DNA from: an uncultured Candidatus Altimarinota bacterium
GTDB taxonomy: Bacteria > Patescibacteriota > Gracilibacteria > BD1-5 > UBA2023
Assembly (NCBI GenBank): GCA_936941205.1
Contig: CAKZJF010000057.1
Coordinates: 1-39,819 of the forward strand
Direction of reading: 5' to 3'
Length of the DNA: 39,819 nucleotides
Shown here: piece after piece, positions 30,226-38,362 of the stretch
Layout of the letters: every line of letters starts with the position of its first letter
Numbering within the stretch: position 1 is the first letter of the stretch
The notes under the pieces: generated by a model
Told to the model about the DNA's origin: nothing
Database searches by the model: none
The model's input: only the letters and a program-made list of their open reading frames with translations
Position numbers and translations under genes: made by a program

Positions 30226-30849
30226 ATGACTGGAACCACATTGGAAACACCTGTATTTGGTATTCTTGGAGAAACAACCAATACACTCTTATGACTTGGT
30301 GGGATTGCACTTATTATTGGGCTTTATTTCATCGTCACATATAACTCAATCATCAATGCAAAAAACTCTACAGGTGAGGCATTTTCTGCAATTGATACCG
30401 TTCTTCAGAATAGATACAATCTTATTCCAAATCTCGTTGAAGTTGTAAAAAAATATGCTGCACATGAGGTAGCTGTATTTGATAAAGTTTCAGAAATGCG
30501 AGCTGCACTTCTTTCCAATACTGACAAATGAAGCAGTGAACGATTCTCGAAAGAAAATGAACTTCAATCTACTATGAAATCACTCTTTGCAGTTGCTGAG
30601 AATTATCCAGATCTCAAGGCAAGTACAAACTTTCTCGAACTTCAAACTCAATGGGCTGAATTGGAAGATCGTCTCCAATGAGCTCGTCGAGCATATAACT
30701 CTGCCGTAAAAATGCTCAATAATAAAAAGGAAATGTTCCCTTCTAATATGGTTGCAAAGATGATGACACTTCCGGAATATGCTATGTTTGAAGCTGAAGA
30801 GGCTGCTCGAGTAGAAAAGATGGATGCAAAAGCTATGTTTAATGCATAA
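30226..30849 (+). CDS. lemA: LemA family protein
   Basis: A 207-residue protein of the LemA family. A single N-terminal helix ([23 protein letters not shown]) is followed by the family core: [86 protein letters not shown], and the C-terminal [10 protein letters not shown]. The soluble part folds as a helical bundle. LemA proteins often sit next to DUF3137, HtpX or TPM genes, consistent with an envelope stress role. The DUF3137 gene starts 15 bases downstream. Three TGA codons are Gly. Confidence 0.96.
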
Positions 30850-30864
30850 TACTCTCTAACTGAT

Positions 30865-32199
30865 ATGTTTAATATTGATTTTGCAACTCTCCCTGAAGAG
30901 TCCAAGAAACATCTTGCCCCAGAAGAAATAGTAACTCTCAACTCACTCTTCTCAGATCCTACCATCCAAAAACAACTCGAAGATATCGAAGAGCAACGAA
31001 AAATACGTCAAAAATGGAAATATGCAGTATATGGTTGATGTAGTGTTCTCACTCTTGGACTCTCATTTTTACTCGGAAATGATGAGAATATTTTCATAAA
31101 ATTATTAGATGGATTCTTTTATACCATTGGTTCTGGGGATAATTCTTTCTCTCCAGTAATCTGGACTGCTATTGGTTCCTATTCTCTGGGGATTGGTATT
31201 CTCTATAAAAAGTTTGCATCAAAAATTGAAATTCCTCTCAAAAGCGAAGTACTGAGTAAAATGTGTCCACTCCTCTATTCAAAACTGGAATATAGTTACG
31301 ATGAAAAACATTCTTTTGATGAACTTGAAATTCTTAAGACGAAAGAATTTCTTGATTCGTATGATAGTCTTGATCGTGTTGAAGACTCTGTACATTTCAA
31401 CGTAGAAAAGGATGGAAAAATCTTCTCAGTAAATGGATTTGAACTTGAAACATCTGAAATGCGATGAAGTGGAAAAAATCGAAGAAGAGTAACTACAAAT
31501 CACTGTTATCTCATGAAAGCAGTATTTCCTTATGCACGAATTCCCCTTCAAGATGATCTCCATATTCTCTCTGATCAGGCAGATTCAAACACAAGTAAAA
31601 AATGGTTTCTCCCAATTTTCTTTACCCTATTTTCTAGTCCATTTCTTATAGTAATACTCTCTCAAATATCAGAAAATCTTTGGTGGATAGGTCTCCTATG
31701 AGGTATTGGAATCGGAAGTATGTTTTATTTCTATAATAAACGAAAGATAAATGAAAACCGTATTCATCTCGAAAATATAGAGTTTGAAAAGCTCTTTGAT
31801 GTAAAGTGTGAAGATCAAATAACAAGTCGTATGATACTTACTCCAGCATTTATGGATCGTATAGTTCAGTTCATACAAAAAACATGAAATCAGTATGAAT
31901 TTATATTTCAAAGTAATATCATGTATGTAAAAAGACATATTCATGGAAATTATCTAGAAGCTGGAACAGAAAAAAATATGCTTACGAATTTACGATGATT
32001 TGTTCAATTTTATACTGATATGCGTGAAATTATTTCTTTTACACACGATATGAATCTGATGTATCTCTCAAAGACCACAGATCAAAGTGGCATTATCAAT
32101 AAAGGGACTGCACTCCCTGCAATCATTCCAATCCAAATGATAAAACCAAATAATAATACAAATGGATTTTTCTCTAAAATTACTGCTCGCTTTGCATAA
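30865..32199 (+). CDS. DUF3137 domain-containing membrane protein
   Basis: A 444-residue protein. The N-terminal cytoplasmic part (EEIVTLNSLFSDPTIQKQLEDIEEQRKIRQKWK) is followed by two helices (YGGCSVLTLGLSFLLG and a second around SPVIWTAIGSYSLGIGILY). Then come the DUF3137 N-half (PLLYSKLEYSYDEKHSFDELEILKTKEFLDSYD, FSVNGFELET), two more helices (WFLPIFFTLFSSPFLIVILS, WWIGLLGGIGIGSMFYFY) and the C-half (FEKLFDVKCEDQITSRMILTPAFMDRIVQF). The LemA-DUF3137 pair is common in bacteria; DUF3137 is a likely functional partner of LemA. Its TAA abuts the convergent gene. Confidence 0.87.
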
Positions 32200-33597
32200 T
32201 TATGCAACATCTATCACGTTTCCTTTTTCAAACCAAGATATCCGCTCATATGAGCGGATTTTTTCTTGCATCCCTTTTGGAATCCCTATTTGATATACGA
32301 TTTCAACGAATTCTATAGCAGTCCGCTCAATATTTGTACGGAGTAATCCGTCTGGAATAAGTGCATGCGGGCGGAGATATAACTGCATATTTTTAAAATC
32401 CCTTTTCCAATTCTGTTTTATTTTTTCGATTTCTCCTATACAGATATCAATGACATCTGGATTTCCTGCGCGGAACTGGAAAAACATATTTTCAAATGCT
32501 CGTCGTTTTACATCAAGATATTCCCCATTTCTAAATTCTTCTAAGAGTGCTCAAAAAAACCATGCGATAGAATCTTTCAGATTCGCTTCGATATAATCAG
32601 TTCGTTCATATATCGCCTGATTTCTTCAATCCCTCTCCAGTGCAAGGGCCATTTCAAGCTGAGAATTCATTGATACAAGTTCTTCGATACGCCTATTAAG
32701 AGAGAGATTCTCTCGAACTCGTTCTGATCATTTCTTTTCATTGACTCGAAGTGCCTGAGCCTCATGAGACAAATTTGCAACCTGCTCAGAGAGTGTTTTT
32801 CCAGGGAGTTTCAACGGAGACATAACCTTTTCTATTGCCCTATATCCTGTCTCAATAGGAACAAGTTTCTGCCACCAATTTTGAAATTTTTGTGCATTCT
32901 TTTGTGCTACTTCCAAAAGTACTATACGTTCTTGGAGATTTGTTTTGAGTGATATATTTTCACTACTCACTTCCGATAATTCTGTACGTAAAGAGAGAAG
33001 CTGTTCTTGAATTGAAACATTATTTTTTCGAAATCGACGGATAGCATCCTGAAGAAGTGAATGTATTGACTTTTTTCATTCTATAGCCGTATCAGCTCGA
33101 GTAGTCTCATTATGCAAATCTCTGAGAATCTGTGCTATCTTATCACCGTACACTCGTTCCATATAAGCAAGAGCTGCATCTCATCATTTTGCAGACATCA
33201 CGGATAATATTCGAAATACCGATGCATTCACCTGAACTGTTGTCTGAAAAATGGATTGTTCAATAATATCTTGAAAAGAAGCACTCACTTGTTTAGAAAG
33301 GGATGCATAGTAGAGATCACTCCCATTATCGATTCCATGTGTAATTGCTTGTTCGATAGAATGTACAAGTTTTTCTATAGAACATGTTAGATCAGCATCA
33401 AGTACTCGTTTTCGTAAAAAGAATTCAAACAAAGATAAGCATGTGAGGGCAAATTCTTTTTCAAAATCCTTACATATTCCTTGAATTCATTTTGGATTAC
33501 ATCGAGCATCATAAACGGCGCAGAAAAAGCGCTCTCCAAAATACTTGAGTTGAGTACTATCATTTTCCTGTAATAGAGAAGTTGAGCTGTTATTCAT
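32200..33597 (-). CDS. Coiled-coil protein, unknown
   Basis: A 465-residue protein I do not recognise. The N-terminal third is helical (FFLRKRVLDADLTCSIEKLVHSIEQAITHGIDNG). A TGA-TGA pair encodes Gly-Gly in SAKGGDAALAYMERVYGDK. The middle is a long coiled coil (LLQDAIRRFRKNNVSIQEQLLSLRTELSEVSSENISLKTNLQERIVLLEVAQKN), and a compact C-terminal part follows. No membrane segment is seen. It is convergent to the LemA/DUF3137 pair, with adjacent stop codons and a + strand terminator inside its last codons. A promoter with TTGACA (33626-33631, reverse) lies close to the ATG. Confidence 0.78.
32240..32265 (+). terminator. Intrinsic terminator of the lemA-DUF3137 transcript
   Basis: The perfect palindrome ATCCGCTCATATGAGCGGAT is followed by T6 on the + strand. 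It lies inside the last 20 codons of the convergent coiled-coil gene, so the same bases are coding on one strand and a terminator on the other. Confidence 0.8.
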
Positions 33598-33790
33598 ACT
33601 ATATAAGATATATATTAATATAAATTGTCAATTAATTTATAGAATCATTACAAAATAACTTTACAAATGAAACATATTCCGTATTATGGTTCACGTAAGT
33701 TGTTCGTTGTACGCTATCGTCAATCTGTTTGCACAGTTTCAGGTGAGTATAAAAGAGATTTACGTGTTTTATTTTTTCTTTTTTATTGTT
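33598..33790. other. Divergent region and long RRM leader
   Basis: It holds the upstream region of the coiled-coil gene (reverse; TTGACA at 33626-33631) and the promoter plus a leader of about 98 bases for the RRM gene (forward). The leader has GTACGC/GTTCGT-type repeats and then a long T-rich tract directly before the ATG, without a Shine-Dalgarno. It may fold or act as a cold- or RNA-responsive element, as in other RRM or cold-shock genes. Confidence 0.45.
33660..33687 (+). promoter_or_regulatory. Promoter of the RRM gene
   Basis: TTTACA (33660-33665) and TATTAT (33682-33687) have a 16-base spacer. The predicted start near 33693 gives a leader of about 98 bases. Confidence 0.6.
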
Positions 33791-34081
33791 ATGGCTAAAA
33801 AGCTATTCGTAGGAAATCTTAGTTGGAAAATGACTAATGAAGACCTTTACAGTGTATTTGCTGAATTCGGAGAAATCGAAGAGGCAGTAGTTGCTATCGA
33901 CAAACTCTCTGGTCGTTCTAAGGGGTTTGGATTCGTTACTTACGTTGAAGACGCAAGTGCAGCATCTGCTATCGAAGCTCTTAATGGTGCTGAGATTGAA
34001 GGTCGTCAGATTGCAGTGAATGAAGCTCTTCCTCCAAAACCACGTGAGGAACGTCGAAGTTTCCGCAATGATCGTTACTAA
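33791..34081 (+). CDS. RNA-binding protein with one RRM domain
   Basis: A 96-residue RRM protein. RNP2 is LFVGNL (residues 5-10) and RNP1 is KGFGFVTY (44-51), with the key aromatic residues in place. The basic tail (PKPREERRSFRNDRY) is a short RGG/Arg-rich-like extension. Bacterial RRM proteins of this size (Rbp of cyanobacteria and others) bind single-stranded RNA and are often cold induced. I start at ATG 33791 because an upstream in-frame ATG would lie in the promoter. No TGA codon is used and codon choice looks optimised, which suggests high expression. It ends at a strong terminator. Confidence 0.95.
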   Translation: MAKKLFVGNLSWKMTNEDLYSVFAEFGEIEEAVVAIDKLSGRSKGFGFVTYVEDASAASAIEALNGAEIEGRQIAVNEALPPKPREERRSFRNDRY

Positions 34082-34098
34082 TATATACGGTACGATAC

Positions 34099-34134
34099 AA
34101 TATAAAAACCCCACTCACGTGGGGTTTTTATATT
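34099..34134. terminator. Strong bidirectional terminator
   Basis: A perfect 16-bp stem (AATATAAAAACCCCAC with its complement) encloses loop TCAC, with A and T runs on the two sides, 18 bases after the RRM stop. Confidence 0.9.
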
Positions 34135-34142
34135 GCTCATAT

Positions 34143-34155
34143 GTCAATATTTGAC
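34143..34155. promoter_or_regulatory. Palindrome GTCAATATTTGAC, second copy
   Basis: The exact 13-base palindrome found at 12394-12406 recurs here about 45 bases before the next ATG, again holding a TTGAC -35-like sequence (TATCCT lies 17 bases downstream). Confidence 0.4.
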
Positions 34156-34201
34156 GAATTATACATTATAATGTATCCTATACATATACTAACAAGTTCT
34201 T

Positions 34202-34543
34202 ATGATAGACTATGCTCATGAATGGAAAGAATTTCAAGAACTCCCACTCGAGGAGAAAAAGAAAATTGCCCTCAATATTATAAGTCAGTTCAGATGAAAA
34301 TGAGAAATATTTGATCTCATATTTGAGTACCTGACCCGAGGGAATAATATTACGGAGCAAGATTGTATTGATGTATATCAGAGTCTTATGAAAACTTCTT
34401 TTGGAGTAGAAAGTGAGAATGAAAAACTCGCCCTCGAACAACTGAATACTATTAAGGCAAAGTGACTCCGTATGAAAGAAATAGAACTTTCAGAAAGGAA
34501 GGATACCGAGCAGGATGCGATTCAAATGATTAATTCTCTATAA
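34202..34543 (+). CDS. Hypothetical small helical protein
   Basis: A 113-residue soluble protein I do not recognise. It is Glu/Lys rich and helical, begins MIDYAHEWKEFQELPLEEKKKIALNIISQF, and uses three TGA codons as Gly (FR-G-K-G-EIF and AK-G-LRM). It has no signal or membrane segment. The next gene starts 11 bases after its TAA, so they form a pair. Confidence 0.7.
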
Positions 34544-34553
34544 TTTCCCACAT

Positions 34554-35432
34554 ATGTATACATTTAAGAAAAAGCTCAATCACATATCTCTCTTTTATGA
34601 TATAAATAATCCAGAGAGGAATGAACAAATCCCTCCTCAAGAATGATTAGATAAAGCAATGAAGAATGCTGACAAAAATAATTCGGTTGTATTTAAAGAA
34701 AATCTTGAAAGTACTCAGATTAGTTTAAAAGCTGAGCTTAATAACGAAGCCCTTAAGAAACCATATGGCCCTGAAGCACTCAAAAATATTATAGGTCAGG
34801 AAGCGGGTGGAGATGCCAATCGTTTTTATGCAACATTGCCTTCAGAAAAACTGAATGATTATATTGTTTGGTTAAATAAACTTGCTAACCAGATGGAAAA
34901 GAACCCTAGTCTATATTGACTGCAACCAAAACAAAAACAAAATACTGTTCAAGAACCAGTAATTCAACAACCCGAACCAACCTCATTAAATCAATTATCA
35001 GATGCATGAGTAAATCAAGGACCATTGCCAAAATTTGAACCTATAAAGCGTGGAGGTACAACTTTTAACCGAGAAGGATATGATGGAGTAACTCAAGAAA
35101 AAATTCAACAAGCAAGTGTACTCCTCAGTGAAATAGAACGCTCAAGTTTTGCAAATCCAAATACTAAAAAGAAATTAAAAGATCTCCTTACAGATCTTGC
35201 GAGAAGGAATGAATCAATTCCAAATCCACATCCAAATGCTCCAAATGCCCAACGGCCAGTAGGGGTACCAATATCAAATGATGCACTTAGCAAGTTATGA
35301 CTCAATCTAGGACAGATTAATAGTCTCCGATTAAATATGTCAATCAAATATCCAGAAAATGGTCCAGCACTTGATCCTGATAAAAACAAGCAAAAAAAAG
35401 TATCAGCAATAAAGCTTCTAGAACTGAGTTAA
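34554..35432 (+). CDS. Hypothetical protein with Gln/Pro/Asn-rich linker
   Basis: A 292-residue protein I do not recognise. The N-terminal domain (about 1-120) contains KPYGPEALKNIIGQEAGGDANRFYATLPSEKLNDYIVWLNKLANQM. A Gln/Pro linker follows (PKQKQNTVQEPVIQQPEPT), then a second helical domain with QEKIQQASVLLSEIERSSFANPNTKKKLKDLLTDLARRN and an Asn/Pro-rich stretch (SIPNPHPNAPNAQRP). No membrane segment is seen. Three TGA codons are Gly. It ends just before a palindromic terminator. The domain-linker-domain layout suggests a scaffold or adaptor, but there is no direct evidence. Confidence 0.72.
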
Positions 35433-35446
35433 AATTGATTTGATTC

Positions 35447-35475
35447 AAAAAAACACCCGATATCGGGTGTTTTTT
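35447..35475. terminator. Bidirectional intrinsic terminator
   Basis: The palindromic stem AACACCCGA/TATCGGGTGTT is flanked by A and T runs. It serves both the hypothetical gene (forward) and the tRNA array (reverse). Confidence 0.9.
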
Positions 35476-35507
35476 ATTTCTATCTCTTTTTGTACCTCTA
35501 AATGAAA

Positions 35508-35582
35508 TGGTAGCGCTACGGAGAATCGAACTCCGGTTTACGGGATGAAAACCCGGTGTCCTAACCACTAGACGATAGCGCC
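35508..35582 (-). tRNA. tRNA-Glu (anticodon UUC)
   Basis: On the reverse strand the acceptor GGCGCTA pairs with TAGCGCT. The anticodon loop TTTTCAT holds UUC, the T-loop is TTCGATT, and CCA is encoded. It is the last tRNA of the array. Confidence 0.96.
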
Positions 35583-35640
35583 AAATCCTTACGGAAATCC
35601 TTGAGAGGATGCGATCTAGAGGGACAAAAAGAGATAAAAA

Positions 35641-35717
35641 TGGTCGGAGACGCGAGACTCGAACTCGCAACCCCGTGCTCCCAAAGCACGTGCGCTAGCC
35701 AATTGCGCCAGTCTCCG
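35641..35717 (-). tRNA. tRNA-Pro (anticodon UGG)
   Basis: The acceptor CGGAGAC/GTCTCCG, D-arm GCGC, anticodon stem CGTGC/GCACG with loop TTTGGGA (UGG), T-loop TTCGAGT and encoded CCA are all present. Confidence 0.96.
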
Positions 35718-35733
35718 AAATTTTTACGTAAAA

Positions 35734-35810
35734 TGGTGGGCGTACGTGGACTTGAACCACGGACCTCAGCATTATCAGTGCTGCGCTCTAACCAGCTGAG
35801 CTATACGCCC
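35734..35810 (-). tRNA. tRNA-Ile (anticodon GAU)
   Basis: The acceptor GGGCGTA/TACGCCC, D-arm with GGTTAGAGC, anticodon loop CTGATAA (GAU), T-loop TTCAAGT and encoded CCA fit a standard tRNA-Ile. Confidence 0.96.
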
Positions 35811-35824
35811 ACAAAAGTGGAAAA

Positions 35825-35872
35825 GGTACAGACGGCAAGGGACAAACATGATTGTATCTTACCGCCTGTACC
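35825..35872. repeat. Long imperfect hairpin inside the tRNA array
   Basis: Between tRNA-Gly and tRNA-Ile, GGTACAG-A-CGG-C-AAG... pairs with the region ending CCG-C-CTGTACC. About 17 of 21 positions pair, with three mismatches and one G-T wobble, around a six-base loop. It may be a processing site in the tRNA precursor or the remains of a small mobile repeat. Confidence 0.6.
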
Positions 35873-35903
35873 TCTTATAATGCCATTCTTATTGAGAAAC
35901 AAA

Positions 35904-35979
35904 TGGAGCGGGTGATGGGACTCGAACCCATAACAGCCTGCTTGGAAGGCAGGGACTCTAGCCATTGAGCTACACCCGC
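35904..35979 (-). tRNA. tRNA-Gly (anticodon UCC)
   Basis: The acceptor GCGGGTG/CACCCGC, anticodon stem CCTGC/GCAGG with loop CTTCCAA (UCC), T-loop TTCGAGT and encoded CCA. This is the normal GGA/GGG reader, not the UCA tRNA needed for UGA. It is the first tRNA of the array. Confidence 0.96.
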
Positions 35980-36007
35980 AAAACTTTTCTCGAAAGAGAG
36001 CATGGGC

Positions 36008-36035
36008 ATTGTATAAAAATGTATCTTCTTGTCAA
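36008..36035 (-). promoter_or_regulatory. Promoter of the tRNA array
   Basis: On the reverse strand a consensus TTGACA (36030-36035) and TACAAT (36008-36013) are 16 bases apart. They lie about 30 bases before tRNA-Gly and would drive all four tRNAs. Confidence 0.75.
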
Positions 36036-36051
36036 AACAATTTTCTACTTT

Positions 36052-36357
36052 TTATGCTTTTTCTCATTCTGGGAGCCATAGGAAAAGTGATAAATCAATC
36101 TTTTTATCCTGTATTTTTACCCCATCTGACTCTAAGCGAATTATCTTATTCTCAATTCATCCACGGTATCCAGAAATTTTTCCATTACTTGCTATCACCT
36201 TATAACATGGGTATCTATCTAGTTCTCGATTGGCTGACAACATAGATGCAATTGCACGAGGAGAAGTATGAAAATATTCTGCTAGTATCTTATAAGTTGT
36301 CACCTTCCCTTTTGGAATAGAAGATAATAGTCAAAATAGCTCATATTTTATGCTCAT
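36052..36357 (-). CDS. O6-alkylguanine-DNA alkyltransferase-like protein
   Basis: A 101-residue protein matching the DNA-binding domain of Ogt/MGMT and ATL proteins: SSIPKGKVTTYKILAEYFHTSPRAIASMLSANRELDRYPCYKVIASNGKISGYRGGIENKI. The acceptor Cys is kept, but the hallmark PCHRV is PCYKV, so the His of the catalytic network is replaced by Tyr. ATL proteins lose the Cys instead, so this is neither a typical enzyme nor a typical ATL. It lacks the MGMT N-terminal domain. It follows rsmG by two bases and is probably in its operon. Confidence 0.85.
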
Positions 36358-36359
36358 AA

Positions 36360-36986
36360 CTATGCTTTTTTAAAAATATAGAGTACCCGATCTTGTCATC
36401 CTATATCATAAAATACCTCATCAAACAAGACAAGTCCGAGTGCTTTCATAGCTTTTTCACCATCTTTCCATTCTTCTTCACTTGGCATTTTATAAAGCAC
36501 AATCTTCCCTTTTGCTGAAAGAAATGGTACAGACCATTCAAGAATCTGAGGGAGATATGCAGTTGCCCGAGAAACAACCAGATCATATTGTCATCGATGT
36601 TTCTTCTCCAATGCAAGCTTCTCGGCCCTTTCATGGATAGAACAAATGCCATGAAGACCAAGCTCATGAATAAAATGATCCATGGCTTTTACTTTTTTTC
36701 CAACACTGTCCAAAAGAACCACATCGAGATCTTCATCCATAATTTTTAATGGAATACCTGGGAATCATCCTCCACTTCCAATATCAAGCAATCTCCCTTC
36801 TGGTTTTGCAAATCGATATATCATCAAAGAATCAATAAAATGCTTCTCAATAATTCCTTCTTTATCACGAATTGCGGAAAGATTCGTATGGCTATTGTAC
36901 GTAATAAAAAGTGTCAGAAACTGTTCAAAGAGTTCAAATTCTTCTTCAGTTAACTGAATATTATAATTGGAAAATATATTATGCAT
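36360..36986 (-). CDS. rsmG: 16S rRNA (guanine-N7)-methyltransferase RsmG
   Basis: A 208-residue SAM-dependent methyltransferase that modifies G527 of 16S rRNA. Residues from LTEEEFELFEQFLTLFITYNSHTNLSAIRDKEGIIEKHFIDSLMIY are the RsmG N-terminal block. The SAM motif is LLDIGSGGGFPGIPLKI (one Gly is TGA), followed by LDSVGKKVKAMDHF and YDLVVSRATAYLPQILEW. I start at Met 36986; the frame stays open further upstream, but the family begins here. The start codon touches the ATG of a divergent short ORF. Confidence 0.95.
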
Positions 36987-37049
36987 ATGTCGAGTAGTAT
37001 TGACGCAGTATACAGACAAATAATTGAAAATCAAAAAAGATTCTGGTAA
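36987..37049 (+). other. 20-codon ORF in frame with the next gene
   Basis: ATG 36987 begins a 20-residue peptide (SSSIDAVYRQIIENQKRFW after Met) that ends at TAA 37047-37049. The same frame continues 12 bases later with ATG 37059. It could be a leader peptide or the true N-terminus cut by a nonsense mutation (CAA to TAA). Confidence 0.4.
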
Positions 37050-37058
37050 TATCACTAT

Positions 37059-37736
37059 ATGACTTGATATAACATTGATAAAACTCTTCCACCTGAAAAA
37101 ACAGAAGAAGGGAACATTCTCGCACAACACCATATGAACCGAACTCGATGAGTCGGAAGTTCTCCTGTTCAACAAGAAAACTTTACCACTCAATCACCAA
37201 AGACGGTAATTTCAGAAAACCTTAAAAAACACGTTCAAGAACTTTCACAAAAGAAAAAAAGAATTATAATTTCAAGGATTCGAACTATCGAAGGAGTGTA
37301 TGAATATAAAAAATGAGAGTCTACCTGGTATCCATATACCCAAAGTGGATGAATTCAAGAGAAAGAAACATTTCGGGCTCTTGAAAAGGAATTTCGTAAA
37401 AATCAACAAAATACAAGCCATAAACAAGAACGACTTTTCCTTCTTTCACTCATGGAGTATGTAAAAAGCCTCTTACCGAAAGCACATACGGATACAGAGA
37501 AAACCATGGAACAGATTTTTCTCCAGGAACAAGTCGATGAAACAAAAATGCTAGTTGACCAACTTCTTGCATCATTCCAGCCTCCGAGTGTTCAAGATGA
37601 ACTTACCTCTATCCTGGTAGCACTTACAGAGAAAAAATACAATGAACTTCCGAAACTTAGGAAACGTGTTCTCGATCTCATTGATGCAGAACATCATGCT
37701 CGAGAATTAGGATATTCCGAAGAAGATGACCAATAA
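37059..37736 (+). CDS. Hypothetical cytoplasmic protein
   Basis: A 225-residue protein I do not recognise. A disordered, Gln/Thr-rich N-terminus with HMNRTRGVGSSPVQQ is followed by a basic helical part (KKHVQELSQKKKRIIISRIRTIEGVYEYKKGESTWYPYTQSGG). Long helices follow (ETFRALEKEFRKN, EYVKSLLPKAHTDTEKTMEQIFLQEQVDETKMLVDQLLASF), ending DAEHHARELGYSEEDDQ. No membrane segment is seen. The first in-frame ATG after the TAA at 37047 is used as start. It overlaps the next gene by 11 bases, so the pair is coupled. Confidence 0.7.
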
Positions 37737-38358
37737 TAATCAATCAATTATGAATCAAAGAGAATTCACAGTACAAGCAACAGAACATCAAGAATCCTCT
37801 CAAATTCTTGATGTTTTCATGAAACAAGTTCAAGAAAAAATCGGAATCACTCTTGATGCGGATTCGATTGATTCTCATATTTCGTATATTCCTAGCAATA
37901 AAGAAGGGGGGTTTACTCTCCTATTTGATAAAATCGAAGTGGGACATATAACTTATGAAATGAAAGAGGATGAAAAACACCCAAATGGGAAACATATTGT
38001 CATACATATGTTTGGAACTACCAATCTTCACTCTGATTCTAGGAATAGTTCCAATCTTCCATTTTATCGAGATTTACAAAAACTCCCTACTGAGAATCCA
38101 TCTATCAAATATTTATGACACGTACTATTTGCACACTTTGTACGTACCCATGCACAATGATATACAAAAATATTTCTTGACGTACTCGATACAAAGGAAT
38201 ATTGGAGAGATAAAGTTGGAAAATTTTTAGTAACCCAAGGACTTATCACACGAGCACACAGTCAAGGAATGGAAGTAGTATATACCCTTCCCTCTTCAAG
38301 AGAGGAAACAAGTAGTCTCGAGGCTAAACTTGCACGATATGGCATAACTCCTCCTTAG
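37726..38358 (+). CDS. Hypothetical protein
   Basis: A 210-residue protein I do not recognise. It contains a central segment FTLLFDKIEVGHITYEMKEDEKHPNGKHIVIHMFGTTNLHSDSRN and, after TGA-encoded Gly residues, HVLFAHFVRTHAQGYTKIFLDVLDTKEYWRDKVGKFLVTQGLI. The beta-rich middle followed by a helical end suggests a compact soluble domain, perhaps acetyltransferase-like, but I cannot support that. Its start overlaps the previous stop by 11 bases. It ends four bases before the convergent korB stop. Confidence 0.7.
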
Positions 38359-38362
38359 GAAG

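Noticed and set aside
33686-33790. Upstream in-frame ATG extending the RRM protein by 35 residues
   Set aside because: It falls on the -10 box, and the extension is hydrophobic and unrelated to the RRM family; the ATG at 33791 begins directly at the domain.
35601-35915. Open reading frame of 104 codons across the tRNAs on the + strand
   Set aside because: It runs antisense through tRNA-Pro and tRNA-Ile; the peptide (…RGLEPRTSAL…) is the well-known spurious translation of antisense tRNA sequence.
36987-37193. Longer RsmG beginning at 37193
   Set aside because: The family N-terminus starts at Met 36986; the extra part is the reverse of the divergent gene.
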